Origin: Chersky-840 sp035532735
GTDB taxonomy: Bacteria; Actinomycetota; Acidimicrobiia; Acidimicrobiales; UBA8190
Assembly: GCA_035532735.1 (NCBI GenBank)
Contig: DATKQM010000013.1
Span: forward strand, 95,569 to 159,568
DNA: 64,000 nt
Reading direction: 5' to 3'
Made by a program: the position numbers and the translations under genes. Position 1 is the first letter of the stretch. Every line of letters starts with the position of its first letter. Below are positions 16,567-25,070 of the stretch, one piece after another. The notes below the pieces were generated by a model that was not told the DNA's origin, did not search any database, and saw nothing but the letters and a program-made list of their open reading frames with translations.

Positions 16567-18306
16567 CTATGCCTTGTCGCCGGTATCGGCAGCTGCGGCC
16601 GCGCCGGCCAACCGGCCATGCCCGTTGCCATTGGCGCCGGCACTGCCGTGGGTGATCGTGAGGGCGTCGGGGTGGTGGTAGTCCCACACCGGTCGCTCCG
16701 ATCGGATCGGGGGCAGCTTCTCGAAGTTGTGGTGCACCGGGGGTGAGGTAGCGAACCACTCCAGGGTGTGCGCGTCCCAGGGGTTGTCCCCGGCGGGGAC
16801 GGGCTTGCGCCACGACACCCAGAAGTTCACGAGGAGGAAGACGAACGAGATGCCGATGATGAAGGCCCCGACCGTCGAGACCACGTTCAGGGTCTGCCAT
16901 CCCAGGCTGGCCGGGTACGAAGCCACCCGCCGGGGCATCCCCCACAGGCCGAGGACGTACTGGGGCATGAACGTCACCCAGAAGCCGACGGTGAGCAACC
17001 AGAAATGGGTCTTGCCCATCCACTCCCGGTACATCCGGCCGTAGAACTTGGGATACCAGTAATAGAGCCCGGCGAAACCCGCATAGACCGCGGTCCCGAA
17101 CAGCACCTGATGGAAGTGGGCCACGACGAAATAGGTGTCGTGGGTGGCGAAGTCGATGGGTGGTGACGCCAACATGACGCCGGTGAGACCTCCCATCAAG
17201 AAGGCGAAGAGGAACCCGATGCAAAACAGCATGGGCGTCGTGAAGGTGAGTTGCCCGCGCCACATGGTGCCGATCCAGTTGAAGAACTTGATGCCGGTCG
17301 GCACCGCGATGAGCAGCGACAGCAGCGAGAAGAAGGGGAGGAGCACCACGCCGGTGGTGAACATGTGGTGCGCCCACACCCCGGTGGACAGCGCCGCGAT
17401 GGCCATGGTGGCGAAGACCATGCCCTTGTACCCGAAGAGCGGCTTCTTGGAGAAGACCGGGATGACGTCGGTCACGATGCCGAAATAGGGCAAGGCCAGG
17501 ATGTAGACCTCGGGATGGCCGAAGAACCAGAAGAGGTTCTGATAGAGGATCGGTGACCCTCCGCCGGCGGTGGAATAGATATGGGTCCCGAAGTGCCGGT
17601 CGGCGAAGAGGAGCACCATGGCCGCGGTCAGGATGGGGAAGGCGATCAGGATCAGGATGGCGGTGACGAGCATGTTCCAGGTGAAGATGGGGAGCCGGAA
17701 CATGGTCATGCCCGGGGCGCGCAGATAGAAGGTGGTGGTGACGAGGTTCACGCCGGTGAAGATGGCCGAGAAGCCGGTCAGGGCGATCCCGAGGATCCAT
17801 AAGTCGGGTGCAGACCCGGGGGAGAACTGGACCGTCGACAGCGGCGCGTAGGCCACCCATCCGTACGCCGCGGCCCCTCCGGCCACGACGAAGCCGAGCA
17901 GCATCGTGATCGAGCCACTGAGATAGAGCCAGTACGACAGGGCGTTGAGTCGGGGGAAGGCCATGTCGGGCGCGCCCACCTGGAGCGGGAGGATGTAGTT
18001 GGCCAGGCCACCGAAGGCGAAGGGCCCGGCGAAGAGGTAGAGCATCAGGCTGCCGTGCATGGTGAACAGCGCGTTGTAGGCCTGGAAGCTGAGCAGCGAG
18101 CTGTTGGGGGTGGCCAGTTGGGCCCGCATGGCCAGGGCCATGAGCCCAGCCAGGAAGAACATGACGAGCGACGTCACCATGTAGTTCATGCCGATGAGCT
18201 TGTGGTCGGTGCTGGTGAGCCACTTCAACAGGCCCGTGGGGCCCTCGTGGTGCTCGTGCTCGTGCCCGTGGTCGTGGGAGACCGGGCGGTCGACGAGAAC
18301 GGTCAT
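16567..18306 (-). CDS. ctaD: Cytochrome c oxidase subunit I
   Basis: Catalytic subunit of the proton-pumping aa3 oxidase, holding haem a, haem a3 and CuB. The 579-residue protein has the 12-helix heme-copper core. MHGSLMLYLF has a haem a ligand His, WFFGHPEVYILALP has the CuB His and cross-linked Tyr, VWAHHMFTTG has the His pair, and YFVVAHFHQVLFG has the two His ligands of the haems. Outside the core it has a His-rich N-terminus (SHDHGHEHEHHEG, about residues 10-22) and a Gly/Ala/Asn C-terminal tail. The ATG start overlaps the ctaC stop (ATGA). Confidence 0.96.
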   Translation of the reverse strand: MTVLVDRPVSHDHGHEHEHHEGPTGLLKWLTSTDHKLIGMNYMVTSLVMFFLAGLMALAMRAQLATPNSSLLSFQAYNALFTMHGSLMLYLFAGPFAFGGLANYILPLQVGAPDMAFPRLNALSYWLYLSGSITMLLGFVVAGGAAAYGWVAYAPLSTVQFSPGSAPDLWILGIALTGFSAIFTGVNLVTTTFYLRAPGMTMFRLPIFTWNMLVTAILILIAFPILTAAMVLLFADRHFGTHIYSTAGGGSPILYQNLFWFFGHPEVYILALPYFGIVTDVIPVFSKKPLFGYKGMVFATMAIAALSTGVWAHHMFTTGVVLLPFFSLLSLLIAVPTGIKFFNWIGTMWRGQLTFTTPMLFCIGFLFAFLMGGLTGVMLASPPIDFATHDTYFVVAHFHQVLFGTAVYAGFAGLYYWYPKFYGRMYREWMGKTHFWLLTVGFWVTFMPQYVLGLWGMPRRVASYPASLGWQTLNVVSTVGAFIIGISFVFLLVNFWVSWRKPVPAGDNPWDAHTLEWFATSPPVHHNFEKLPPIRSERPVWDYHHPDALTITHGSAGANGNGHGRLAGAAAAADTGDKA

Positions 18307-19175
18307 GCGGCCGCCTTCGTGGTCGAGTTGGACGCGGACACCGTCGATGCCGCATGGGCCAGGTGCTGCTGTGAGCTCAGCCACGCCCGGAACTGGCTGG
18401 GGGGCAGCGCCACCACGTGGAAGAACATGAGTGAGTGGTACAGCCCGCACAGCTGGGTGCACTGGGCCCGGTAGATGGCCGCATGGTCGACGGTGAGGTC
18501 GAACGTGTTCGTGACTCCGGGCTGGGCGTAGCGGCTGAAGTTGAACTCGGGCACGTAGAAGCCGTGGATCACGTCCTGGCTGTTGAGGACGATTTGGGTC
18601 GTCTGGCCGGCCGGCACAATCAGTCCCGGGCCCAGGCAGTCCACGGCCGGCGCGCACGAGGCCCCGTTGAGCCCGATGGGGTCGGGGTCTTCGGTGGTCA
18701 CCCCGGTGACGGTGACGTTGCCCGGGTACTGATAGCGCCAGCCCCACTGGAACGCGGTGACGTGGATCTTCACGGCCGGGGTGGGGGTGACGGCGTCGAC
18801 CTGGTTCTCGGTGTAGACGGTGAACCCGAACAGGGTGAGGACCATGACCACCGGGACGACGATGTAGGTGATCTCGATGGGGATGTGGTACTGGAACTGG
18901 CGGGGGATCTCGTCGGACTTCTTGCGGTAGCGGAAGATCGACCACGTGATCAGCCCGCCCACGAAGACGAGGACGACGATCGACGCGATCATCGTGCCGA
19001 TCCACAACACGGACTCGTCATGGCCCTGCTTGGTCGACCCCCGATAGCCGTAGAAGGTGGGGAGTTGACAGCCGCCGAGGAGGACCGGCAGGGCCGTCAC
19101 GGCGACGAGCCCGAAGGCCCGACGACGCCACCGTGACGCGACCGTGCTGCTCGATTCGCCGTCGCGGGGGCTCAC
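18303..19175 (-). CDS. ctaC: Cytochrome c oxidase subunit II (lipoprotein precursor)
   Basis: Receives electrons at the CuA centre. The 290-residue precursor has a signal peptide ending in the lipobox VLLGGC, so mature CtaC is probably lipid-anchored. Two membrane helices follow (WIGTMIASIVVLVFVGGLITW; YIVVPVVMVLTLFGFTVY), then the cupredoxin domain. The CuA loop CTQLCGLYHSLM supplies Cys, Cys, His and Met, with HGFYVPEF as the upstream His. The GTG at 19175 gives a normal-length signal peptide; a TTG at 19193 is an alternative, and neither has a clear ribosome site. First gene of the ctaC-ctaD-ctaF operon. Confidence 0.93.
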   Translation of the reverse strand: MSPRDGESSSTVASRWRRRAFGLVAVTALPVLLGGCQLPTFYGYRGSTKQGHDESVLWIGTMIASIVVLVFVGGLITWSIFRYRKKSDEIPRQFQYHIPIEITYIVVPVVMVLTLFGFTVYTENQVDAVTPTPAVKIHVTAFQWGWRYQYPGNVTVTGVTTEDPDPIGLNGASCAPAVDCLGPGLIVPAGQTTQIVLNSQDVIHGFYVPEFNFSRYAQPGVTNTFDLTVDHAAIYRAQCTQLCGLYHSLMFFHVVALPPSQFRAWLSSQQHLAHAASTVSASNSTTKAAA

Positions 19176-19227
19176 CGCGTCGACACTAGCCAACGGTGAT
19201 CCGCGAGAGTAGTTGGCGCGCGACGGC

Positions 19228-20523
19228 TCAGTGGGCGTGTCCGGCGCGTCCCTCGGAGTCCCGGGCCGTCCAGGTGAACACGCCTTTCGCCATGGTCGAG
19301 GTGGCCTCCTTCGACAGCCGGGCGAACACCCCGGCTCGTGCCCTGTGGACCGCCGGGTCTGTCGGCGCCGCCAGGGCGGCCAGCTCTGCCAGATGCCCGG
19401 CCAGTCGCAGTGCCACGGCCCCCTCCGCACCCTCGGCGGGGGACTCCACCAGGGCGAGGGCGCGATCGGCCAGGACCCCTGCCCCGCCCGCCAATGCCGC
19501 CAGCTCGCCGGCCAGGGCCGACTCGGGCGCGGGCTTGAGCGATGCCGGGTTCCCGTCCCACCAGCCGCCGTAGAGGCGCCACACGTTGCGGACCACGAAC
19601 TCGGGCTCGTCGTAGACGGGCCGGAGATAGGGACGGTCCGCCAGGTGGGCCGGCACCGCCACGGTGTGGAGAACCTCGTCGAGCCGGGCCCCGGCGTTCA
19701 TGAGCGCGATCGTCTGGTCGACGAGGGAGTCGAGGAGGTCGGCGGTGTCGGTGAGCGCCTGGCGGACCCGGTCCGCGCCGATGACGGGGAAGCCGTGGCC
19801 CGGCAGGAGGACCTCGGGCTCGAGGCTGATCATCTCGCGCAGGGCGACGGCCCACTCGCGGGGATAGCGCTGGACCTTCTGGGGGTTGCCGGCGTTGGGA
19901 GACGCCCAGATGAAGAGGTCGCCGCAACACAACACGCGCCGGTCGGCCAGCCAGGTCCAGGTGTGGTCGTCGGTCTCGCCCCGGGCATGGTGGAGCTCGA
20001 GGCCGACGCCGCCGACGTCGAGGTCGAGCTGCTGCGCGTAGGTCCGGTCGGGGTAGCGGTACTCGGTGGGCCAACGCAGGCCCGGCACCCCGAACTGCCG
20101 TTGGTTGATGATCTCGTTGTAGCCCGCCGTCACGACATAGCGGTCGAAGCGCGCCGGCACGGCCTCGTGGGCGACGACCAACGGGGCGGGCCAGCCCTCG
20201 GTGGCGGACTCCTCCTCCCACACCCCCACCCCGAAGACGTGGTCGATGTGGCCGTGGGAGTAGATGGCGGTGTTGAGCCGTTGGGCGGACCACCCCCGCA
20301 GGGCCTCGTGGACCGCGCTGGCCACGAAGGTCGAGCCCGTGTCGACCAGGACGAGCCCGTCGTCGGTGGCGATGGCCGAGACATTGGCGAAGCTGGGGAC
20401 GAACGAGACTCCGGTGGCGACCTCGGCCAAGCCGCCCATGTACCCGCCCACAGGGTGGATCTCGACGATGTCGATGTCGCCTCGCCAGAGCTTGTCGGCA
20501 AGCTCGAGTACGTCGTCGACCAC
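19228..20523 (-). CDS. Metallo-beta-lactamase-fold hydrolase with alkylsulfatase-like C-terminus
   Basis: The 431-residue protein has an N-terminal MBL fold (about residues 20-270). The metal motif is SHGHIDHVFG (HxHxDH), with later ligands in LHHARGETDDH, CCGDLF and LPGHGFPV. The region at about 275-420 is helical and resembles the dimerisation domain of SdsA1-type alkylsulfatases. Such enzymes release sulfate from alkyl sulfate esters or hydrolyse related bonds. No export signal is seen, so it should be cytosolic. It is the last leftward gene before ctaC, with about 50 bases between, and the tat/membrane-protein genes lie upstream of it. Confidence 0.78.
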   Translation of the reverse strand: MVDDVLELADKLWRGDIDIVEIHPVGGYMGGLAEVATGVSFVPSFANVSAIATDDGLVLVDTGSTFVASAVHEALRGWSAQRLNTAIYSHGHIDHVFGVGVWEEESATEGWPAPLVVAHEAVPARFDRYVVTAGYNEIINQRQFGVPGLRWPTEYRYPDRTYAQQLDLDVGGVGLELHHARGETDDHTWTWLADRRVLCCGDLFIWASPNAGNPQKVQRYPREWAVALREMISLEPEVLLPGHGFPVIGADRVRQALTDTADLLDSLVDQTIALMNAGARLDEVLHTVAVPAHLADRPYLRPVYDEPEFVVRNVWRLYGGWWDGNPASLKPAPESALAGELAALAGGAGVLADRALALVESPAEGAEGAVALRLAGHLAELAALAAPTDPAVHRARAGVFARLSKEATSTMAKGVFTWTARDSEGRAGHAH

Positions 20524-20561
20524 GACGAGAGCCTACGGTGCCCGGGAAGTCGGTCGGCGGC

Positions 20562-21128
20562 TCAGGGCGGTGGCTTGCGCCAGGCGCGCTGGATGGCCGC
20601 CGCGTGTCGTCCCGCCCGGCGCGCCCCCAAGCGCAATTTCTCGTTCGCCTCGAGTCTCCGAGCCGAGCGACCGGCGAGGACGCCGAGCCCGCGCGCCAAT
20701 GTCGCACCGGTGGGTGGCCCGACCTGCGCGCCGGAGGGTTGTCCGGGCGACGTGGTCAGGGGGCCTGTGGTCTCGTCGACCGCTGCGGACGACGCGGGGC
20801 GCGCGTACCGGGTCAGTGTGGCCAGGCGCACCCAGGCCAGCGCGGAGACCTCCACCACGACGATCCCGGTCGTGTCGGGTCGGAGGGCGGGGAGGATGGG
20901 TGCCGCCGCCACGGCGAGGGCGACGACGATGTCGAGACTGGCATGGAGTCTCGGACCGCATACCCGAGCCAGGCCGAGTGGGCCGCGGGCCGTGACGGCG
21001 AGAAGGACGAAGGCGCCGGCCGCGCCGAGCAGCAGTCCGCTGTGGCCGACATGGATGGACAGCTCGGCCAGGGCACCCGCCAGGAGGTACTCCAGGAGCT
21101 GGTGCGCACCGAACGGGATCGGCCGCAG
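20562..21128 (-). CDS. Small multi-pass membrane protein of unknown function, unclear start codon
   Basis: Reading leftward, the frame encodes IPFGAHQLLEYLLAGALAEL, HVGHSGLLLGAAGAFVLLAV, LDIVVALAVAAAPILPAL and VVVEVSALAWVRLATL, about four hydrophobic helices. A basic C-terminal tail (RRLEANEKLRLGARRAGRH) follows. The pattern is clearly coding, yet the open frame from 21254 has no ATG, GTG or TTG before a GTG at 20912 that would cut off most helices. The coordinates assume a CTG start at 21128; a start at an ATC or a sequence error is equally possible. It follows tatA closely and may be cotranscribed. No family is recognised with certainty. Confidence 0.6.
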   Translation of the reverse strand: MRPIPFGAHQLLEYLLAGALAELSIHVGHSGLLLGAAGAFVLLAVTARGPLGLARVCGPRLHASLDIVVALAVAAAPILPALRPDTTGIVVVEVSALAWVRLATLTRYARPASSAAVDETTGPLTTSPGQPSGAQVGPPTGATLARGLGVLAGRSARRLEANEKLRLGARRAGRHAAAIQRAWRKPPP

Positions 21129-21181
21129 TCGTGGTGGGGGCCGGCCGCCGGGGTCGGTGCTGTCTCCGGCGGTGATTGCAG

Positions 21182-21421
21182 CTACCCCGAAGTCGACGGC
21201 TTGTCGCTGTCCTTGGCTGAGGCATCGTCCCCGCTGCTCGGGGTTTTCTCTCCGGTGTCACCCTTGGCCCCGTCGGCGAGGCCCTTCTTGAACTCGGATT
21301 GAGCCGAGCCGAGAGACCTGGCGAGCTTGGGGATCTGGGTACTTCCGAAGAGGACGGCGACGACCACGATCAGGACAATGACCCCATCGAGCCCGAAGAT
21401 CTCGGCGAGCATTGGGTGCAC
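21182..21421 (-). CDS. tatA: Twin-arginine translocase subunit TatA
   Basis: TatA oligomers form the protein-conducting element that exports folded proteins. The 79-residue product has the usual short periplasmic start, one membrane helix (GVIVLIVVVAVLFGSTQIPKL), the amphipathic helix (ARSLGSAQSEFKKGLADG) and an acidic, Ser-rich tail. A GTG start at 21421 is chosen because GGAAGG lies five bases before it; the ATG at 21412 is the alternative. No tatB or tatC is in the window. Confidence 0.88.
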   Translation of the reverse strand: MHPMLAEIFGLDGVIVLIVVVAVLFGSTQIPKLARSLGSAQSEFKKGLADGAKGDTGEKTPSSGDDASAKDSDKPSTSG

Positions 21422-21443
21422 GGACGCCTTCCCTTCTTCGGTT

Positions 21444-21475
21444 CCCGCCGGCAGGCGGGTACCTGCCTGACAGGT
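21444..21475. other. Two adjacent inverted repeats upstream of tatA
   Basis: CCCGCC-GGCA-GGCGGG (21444-21459) and ACCTG-CCTGA-CAGGT (21461-21475) lie in the 103-bp gap between the tatA start and the CopD-like stop. They could be a terminator of the upstream gene followed by a promoter or operator for tatA. Confidence 0.4.
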
Positions 21476-21524
21476 TAGACCCGAATCCCCCCGGCGACAC
21501 TGGCGGGTGGCGGTGAGCACAGCC

Positions 21525-21935
21525 TCAGTCGGCGAGGAAGACCCCCATGACCAGGGCCGCGATCGATGACAGCGTGGTCAGGGCACCCCAGATGGCCAAG
21601 CCGCGCGTCGTCGAGGCCCGGGTGTGGAGAAAGGCCGCCAACCCCGCCAGGGCCACGACGACGATCTTCGCCACCACCACCACGACCCACGAGCCGGGTT
21701 GTCCGGCATGGACGGCGGAGATGTTCCACAATCCGGTGACCACGAGCACGGCGTAGGCCGGCCACTGGATACGGGCGAAGGCGCGGGCCAGAGCCCTGGG
21801 CGCCCCCTCTCCGAGGCCGCGCGCGGTGGGAACGAGCCCGGCGATGGTGAGCTGTCCCCCCACCCACACCGTGGCGGCCAGCACATGCACCGAGAGCCGG
21901 ATGCCGTCGAGCGCAGGAGACAGGCCGCCGTCCAC
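21525..21935 (-). CDS. CopD-like integral membrane protein
   Basis: The 136-residue protein has four hydrophobic helices. It contains SVHVLAATVWVGGQL, the start typical of CopD/DUF2269-type proteins, then YAVLVVTGLWNISAV, WVVVVVAKIVVVALAGLAAF and LTTLSSIAALVMGVFLAD. CopD proteins are linked to copper handling, but single-domain members like this are functionally undefined. GTG at 21935 is a likely start; a CTG at 21962 in frame is possible. It follows the enoyl-CoA hydratase by 35 bases. Confidence 0.68.
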   Translation of the reverse strand: MDGGLSPALDGIRLSVHVLAATVWVGGQLTIAGLVPTARGLGEGAPRALARAFARIQWPAYAVLVVTGLWNISAVHAGQPGSWVVVVVAKIVVVALAGLAAFLHTRASTTRGLAIWGALTTLSSIAALVMGVFLAD

Positions 21936-21970
21936 GAGATCGACCGCGCCCTCGGGTCCCAGACCGTCCG

Positions 21971-22741
21971 CTACTTGCCCTGCCAGTTCGGCTTGCGCTT
22001 CTCGGCGAAGGCGACCGGGCCCTCCATGGCGTCGGCCGAGGAGAACACCGCCCCCACCGCCTCGGCGTTGAGCTTCCAGCCTTCTTCCTCCGAGACGCCC
22101 GCGGCACGCACCATGACGTGCTTGGACCACCGCACCGCCAGGGGCGCGTTGTCGGCGATGACGTCGGCCAGCGCCAGGGTCTCCTCCATGAGCTGGGCGG
22201 CGGGGACCACGCGGTTGATCAGGCCCAACTGCAAGGCGCGGGTGGCGTCGATCGACTCACCGGTGAGTGCGAGCTCCAAGGCGATGGCGATGGGGAGTCG
22301 CTTGGGAAGACGGATGAGACCACCCGCCCCGGCGACCAGTCCGCGCTTGGCCTCGGGGATGCCGAAGGTGGCGTGATCGGCGGCCACCACGAGGTCACAG
22401 GCGAGCATGATCTCGCAACCTCCGGCCAGCGCGGCGCCGTTCACCGCCGCGATGATCGGCTTGGGGAACTGGCGTTGGGTGATGCCGGCGAATCCTCCGG
22501 AGCCGCCCATGATGGCCCCGCCTTCACCTGTGGCGAAGGCCTTGAGGTCCATGCCGGCCGAGAAGGCCTTTTCACCGGCGCCGGTGACGACGACGACGGA
22601 GCATCCGTCGTCGGTCTCGAGCTCGTCGAGCGCGTTGGCCATGCCCACGCTGACGTCACCGTTGATGGCGTTGCGGGCCTCGGGCCGGTTGATGGTGAGG
22701 ATCTCGACGTGTCCTCGGCGCTCGCGTTCGACTGCGGGCAT
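21971..22741 (-). CDS. Enoyl-CoA hydratase/isomerase (crotonase)
   Basis: Adds water across the 2,3 double bond of enoyl-CoA in beta-oxidation. The 256-residue protein has the crotonase oxyanion-hole segments (AFSAGMDLKAF and NGAALAGGCEIMLACD). Both catalytic glutamates occur, in GGCEIML and in GIPEAKRGLV, so hydratase activity is plausible. The ATG at 22741 has AGGAG nine bases upstream, which rules out the longer frame. It follows the thiolase-like gene and probably belongs to the tetR-led leftward transcript. Confidence 0.9.
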   Translation of the reverse strand: MPAVERERRGHVEILTINRPEARNAINGDVSVGMANALDELETDDGCSVVVVTGAGEKAFSAGMDLKAFATGEGGAIMGGSGGFAGITQRQFPKPIIAAVNGAALAGGCEIMLACDLVVAADHATFGIPEAKRGLVAGAGGLIRLPKRLPIAIALELALTGESIDATRALQLGLINRVVPAAQLMEETLALADVIADNAPLAVRWSKHVMVRAAGVSEEEGWKLNAEAVGAVFSSADAMEGPVAFAEKRKPNWQGK

Positions 22742-22811
22742 CGGCGCTCCTCGCTCTGGTTCCGCCCGAGTTTGACCGGGCTGGCCCGGCACCGCCACCC
22801 ACGGGCGCTTC

Positions 22812-24302
22812 TCAGGGTGCGAGCCGGTACCGGGGCGGGTTGCCCGAGATCTCGATGCGATGGCCGACGAGGTCACGACCAGCCAGGGCGGGGAGCTCAC
22901 CGGGATCAGCCGCGGCCGCGATCCGGCGCCGGTCGGGGAGCTGGGCGATCACGGGGGCGGCGGTGACGATGCCGCCGGGTCCCACCACGATGGTGGCGGC
23001 GACGACCTCGGCGGGGCTCTCGGCCTCGGTCGCTACCGGGACGGCGGAGGCGTCGATGACTCGTTGGGCCGTTTCGGTGTCGCCACGACGCCATCCCCGG
23101 GGCGGCGGCCCGGCGCTGTAGATGCCCACGGCGTGCTTGGTGGCGTACCACCCCATGGCGCTGACCAGCCCCGCCCCGCCATGGGCCCTGATCCGGTAGA
23201 CGGTCGAGGCCACGCCGTGCAACGAGTAGTTGTTCCCGGGCCCGCCGAAATAGGGGAGGCCGCCCGTCGTGGTGAGGCCCCGGGTGTCGTGGGGCGCGAT
23301 GCCGAGCGCTTCGACACCCATCTCCACCGCGCAGGGGAAGCACGAATAGAGGTCGAAGGCGCCGATGTCGTCGACACCGAGCTCCGCGGCCGACAGCGCT
23401 GCGGAGCAGGCGGCGTGGAGGCCGGCCGAGGAGGCGAGGTGGGGCCGGGCCGTGGGGAACCAGACCTCGGTCGCCTCGGCCCCGGACCAGCAGAACACGG
23501 CCATGTCGGCCACGCCCGCGGTCCGGGCCGCCGCCAGCGATGTCACGAGAACCGCCGCACCCTGGTTCACGTGGAGGAAGGCGCACATCCGCTTCGGATA
23601 CGGCTCGGCCACCAAGCGGTTGTCGGCTGTGACCGTGGCCAATTCCGCCGGGGTCCGGACATCACGGAACCACGCCACGGGCTGGGTCGCCGCCACCGTG
23701 GTGAACGGGGCCATGAGCTCGCCCAGCATTGTCCGTTGCTCGGCGCCACTGCGGTCCGCACGGTGCGCGATGGCGCTCTCGAAGAGGGCGTACACGTGGA
23801 CCGGGGCGACGAGACCGACGCGCATCTCGGCGTCGCCGATGCCGACACGGTCGTCGCCGACCACGGGGTCCGGCGCAAGGCGGTCGCCACCGACCATGGC
23901 ATCGGCGTCCTCGGGGCGCGGTCCGGCCCCGCCCGCCTGGGCCTTGGCCGAGTGCTGCGCCTCGGCCCCCACGACGAGCGCGACCTCGAGCTCCCCGGCC
24001 GAGATTGCGGCCGCAGCGCGACTGATCAGCCACTGAGGTGAGTTCCCGCCGATGGTGGTGACCTCGGTCCGCGTCGGTCTCAAGCCCAAGGCTCGGGCCA
24101 CAGTGGCCGCGGGGGCAGGCCCGGCGTTGGACATGACGTTGACCATCGACACCAGCTGGACCCTCGCTCGCAGGCTCGGGGCTTCGGCGAAGGCTTCCCC
24201 CGCAGCACGAGCCGCCAACTCGAGCGCCGCTGCCGTCGGGTCCCGGTCGACGGATTGCCCCGCGGCGATCACCACCGGGATCCTGGTCTCGTCGAGGGCC
24301 AC
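22812..24302 (-). CDS. Thiolase-superfamily protein lacking the usual nucleophile cysteine
   Basis: The 496-residue protein aligns with the thiolase fold of the acetyl-CoA acetyltransferase type. The segment that normally holds the nucleophile (CxSG) reads TTIGGNSPQWL at about residues 82-92, with no Cys. The later His/Cys regions read FDLYSCFPCAVE and TTGGLPYFGGPGNNYS instead of the usual GHPxGA motif. The C-terminal 90 residues form an additional beta-rich domain. This subclass is found beside fatty-acid genes in actinobacteria and its reaction is not settled. GTG start, 11 bases after the tetR stop, hence probably cotranscribed with it. Confidence 0.8.
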   Translation of the reverse strand: MALDETRIPVVIAAGQSVDRDPTAAALELAARAAGEAFAEAPSLRARVQLVSMVNVMSNAGPAPAATVARALGLRPTRTEVTTIGGNSPQWLISRAAAAISAGELEVALVVGAEAQHSAKAQAGGAGPRPEDADAMVGGDRLAPDPVVGDDRVGIGDAEMRVGLVAPVHVYALFESAIAHRADRSGAEQRTMLGELMAPFTTVAATQPVAWFRDVRTPAELATVTADNRLVAEPYPKRMCAFLHVNQGAAVLVTSLAAARTAGVADMAVFCWSGAEATEVWFPTARPHLASSAGLHAACSAALSAAELGVDDIGAFDLYSCFPCAVEMGVEALGIAPHDTRGLTTTGGLPYFGGPGNNYSLHGVASTVYRIRAHGGAGLVSAMGWYATKHAVGIYSAGPPPRGWRRGDTETAQRVIDASAVPVATEAESPAEVVAATIVVGPGGIVTAAPVIAQLPDRRRIAAAADPGELPALAGRDLVGHRIEISGNPPRYRLAP

Positions 24303-24313
24303 TCCGTGATAGG

Positions 24314-24973
24314 TCAGCGCGGGAGCAGGCCGTTGAGCAACAACGACACCACGAAGTCCGCAGCGACCTCGGCCGAGAGCCCGTCGTCGGTGACGAGTCG
24401 GCGATGTGCGACCTGGCCCACGAGCGCGGCCACCGAGCAGGCCACCATGCGCGGCGGTGCCTCGACGATCAGTCCCCGGTGCTGGGCGTCGGCGACGATC
24501 TTCTCGATGTCGCTGATGAAGGCCTCGAAGATGCCGAAGAGATGCTTCTCGAACCGGTCCCCGAGGGCATAGGAGTCACGGAACAAGAGCTTCACGAGGG
24601 CGCGGTCGGACTCGAAGAACTCGAACGTGGTCTGCACTGCGGCCCGGAAGGGTGCGTCGGGCGATCCCCGCGCCGGGGTGGAGAGCATGGCCTCGGTGAC
24701 GTGGTCGCGCAGCGCCTGGCCTTCGGCCTCCATGAGCGCGTGGAAGAGCGCGTCCTTCGAATCGAAGTACCAGTAGATCGAGCCGTAGGAGAGCTTCGCC
24801 GCTTTGGCGATGTCGGCGATGGTGGTGCCGTGGTACCCCTTGCGGGCGAACACCTTCTTGGCCGCCGCCAGGATGTCGGTCCGGCGCCCCGCCTTCTCGG
24901 TGTCGCTCATGGCGCGTCGCACCGCTCGCGCCGGGCGGGATTCCTGGATGGGTACCGAGGAAGCGCCCGACAT
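24314..24973 (-). CDS. TetR/AcrR-family repressor of acyl-CoA genes
   Basis: The 219-residue protein has the TetR helix-turn-helix at about residues 32-78 (AAKKVFARKGYHGTTIADI; AAKLSYGSIYWYFDSKDALF). A helical ligand domain follows. The inverted repeat 24990-25006 sits 17 bases before its ATG, inside the likely promoter. Leftward, TAGCCT lies four bases before the ATG and would allow leaderless transcription, with the repeat in the -35/-10 spacer. Autorepression is therefore likely. The same operator recurs before the acyl-CoA dehydrogenase to its right. The ligand is probably an acyl-CoA, by analogy with FadR/KstR-type TetR proteins. An in-frame ATG at 24910 is an alternative start. Confidence 0.88.
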   Translation of the reverse strand: MSGASSVPIQESRPARAVRRAMSDTEKAGRRTDILAAAKKVFARKGYHGTTIADIAKAAKLSYGSIYWYFDSKDALFHALMEAEGQALRDHVTEAMLSTPARGSPDAPFRAAVQTTFEFFESDRALVKLLFRDSYALGDRFEKHLFGIFEAFISDIEKIVADAQHRGLIVEAPPRMVACSVAALVGQVAHRRLVTDDGLSAEVAADFVVSLLLNGLLPR

Positions 24974-24989
24974 GCGCGCAGGCTACCAA

Positions 24990-25006
24990 ACTGATGAATC
25001 AGTCAG
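24990..25006. promoter_or_regulatory. TetR operator, copy 1
   Basis: ACTGATGAATCAGTCAG contains the inverted repeat ACTGA-N4-TCAGT. It matches the site at 27035-27051 at 15 of 17 positions and overlaps the proposed tetR promoter. Confidence 0.75.
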
Positions 25007-25070
25007 TCGGGCCTACGGACTCGAACCGAGCTCGGCGTGCGCGCTGGCGCGCAGTTCCCGCGGGCATCGG

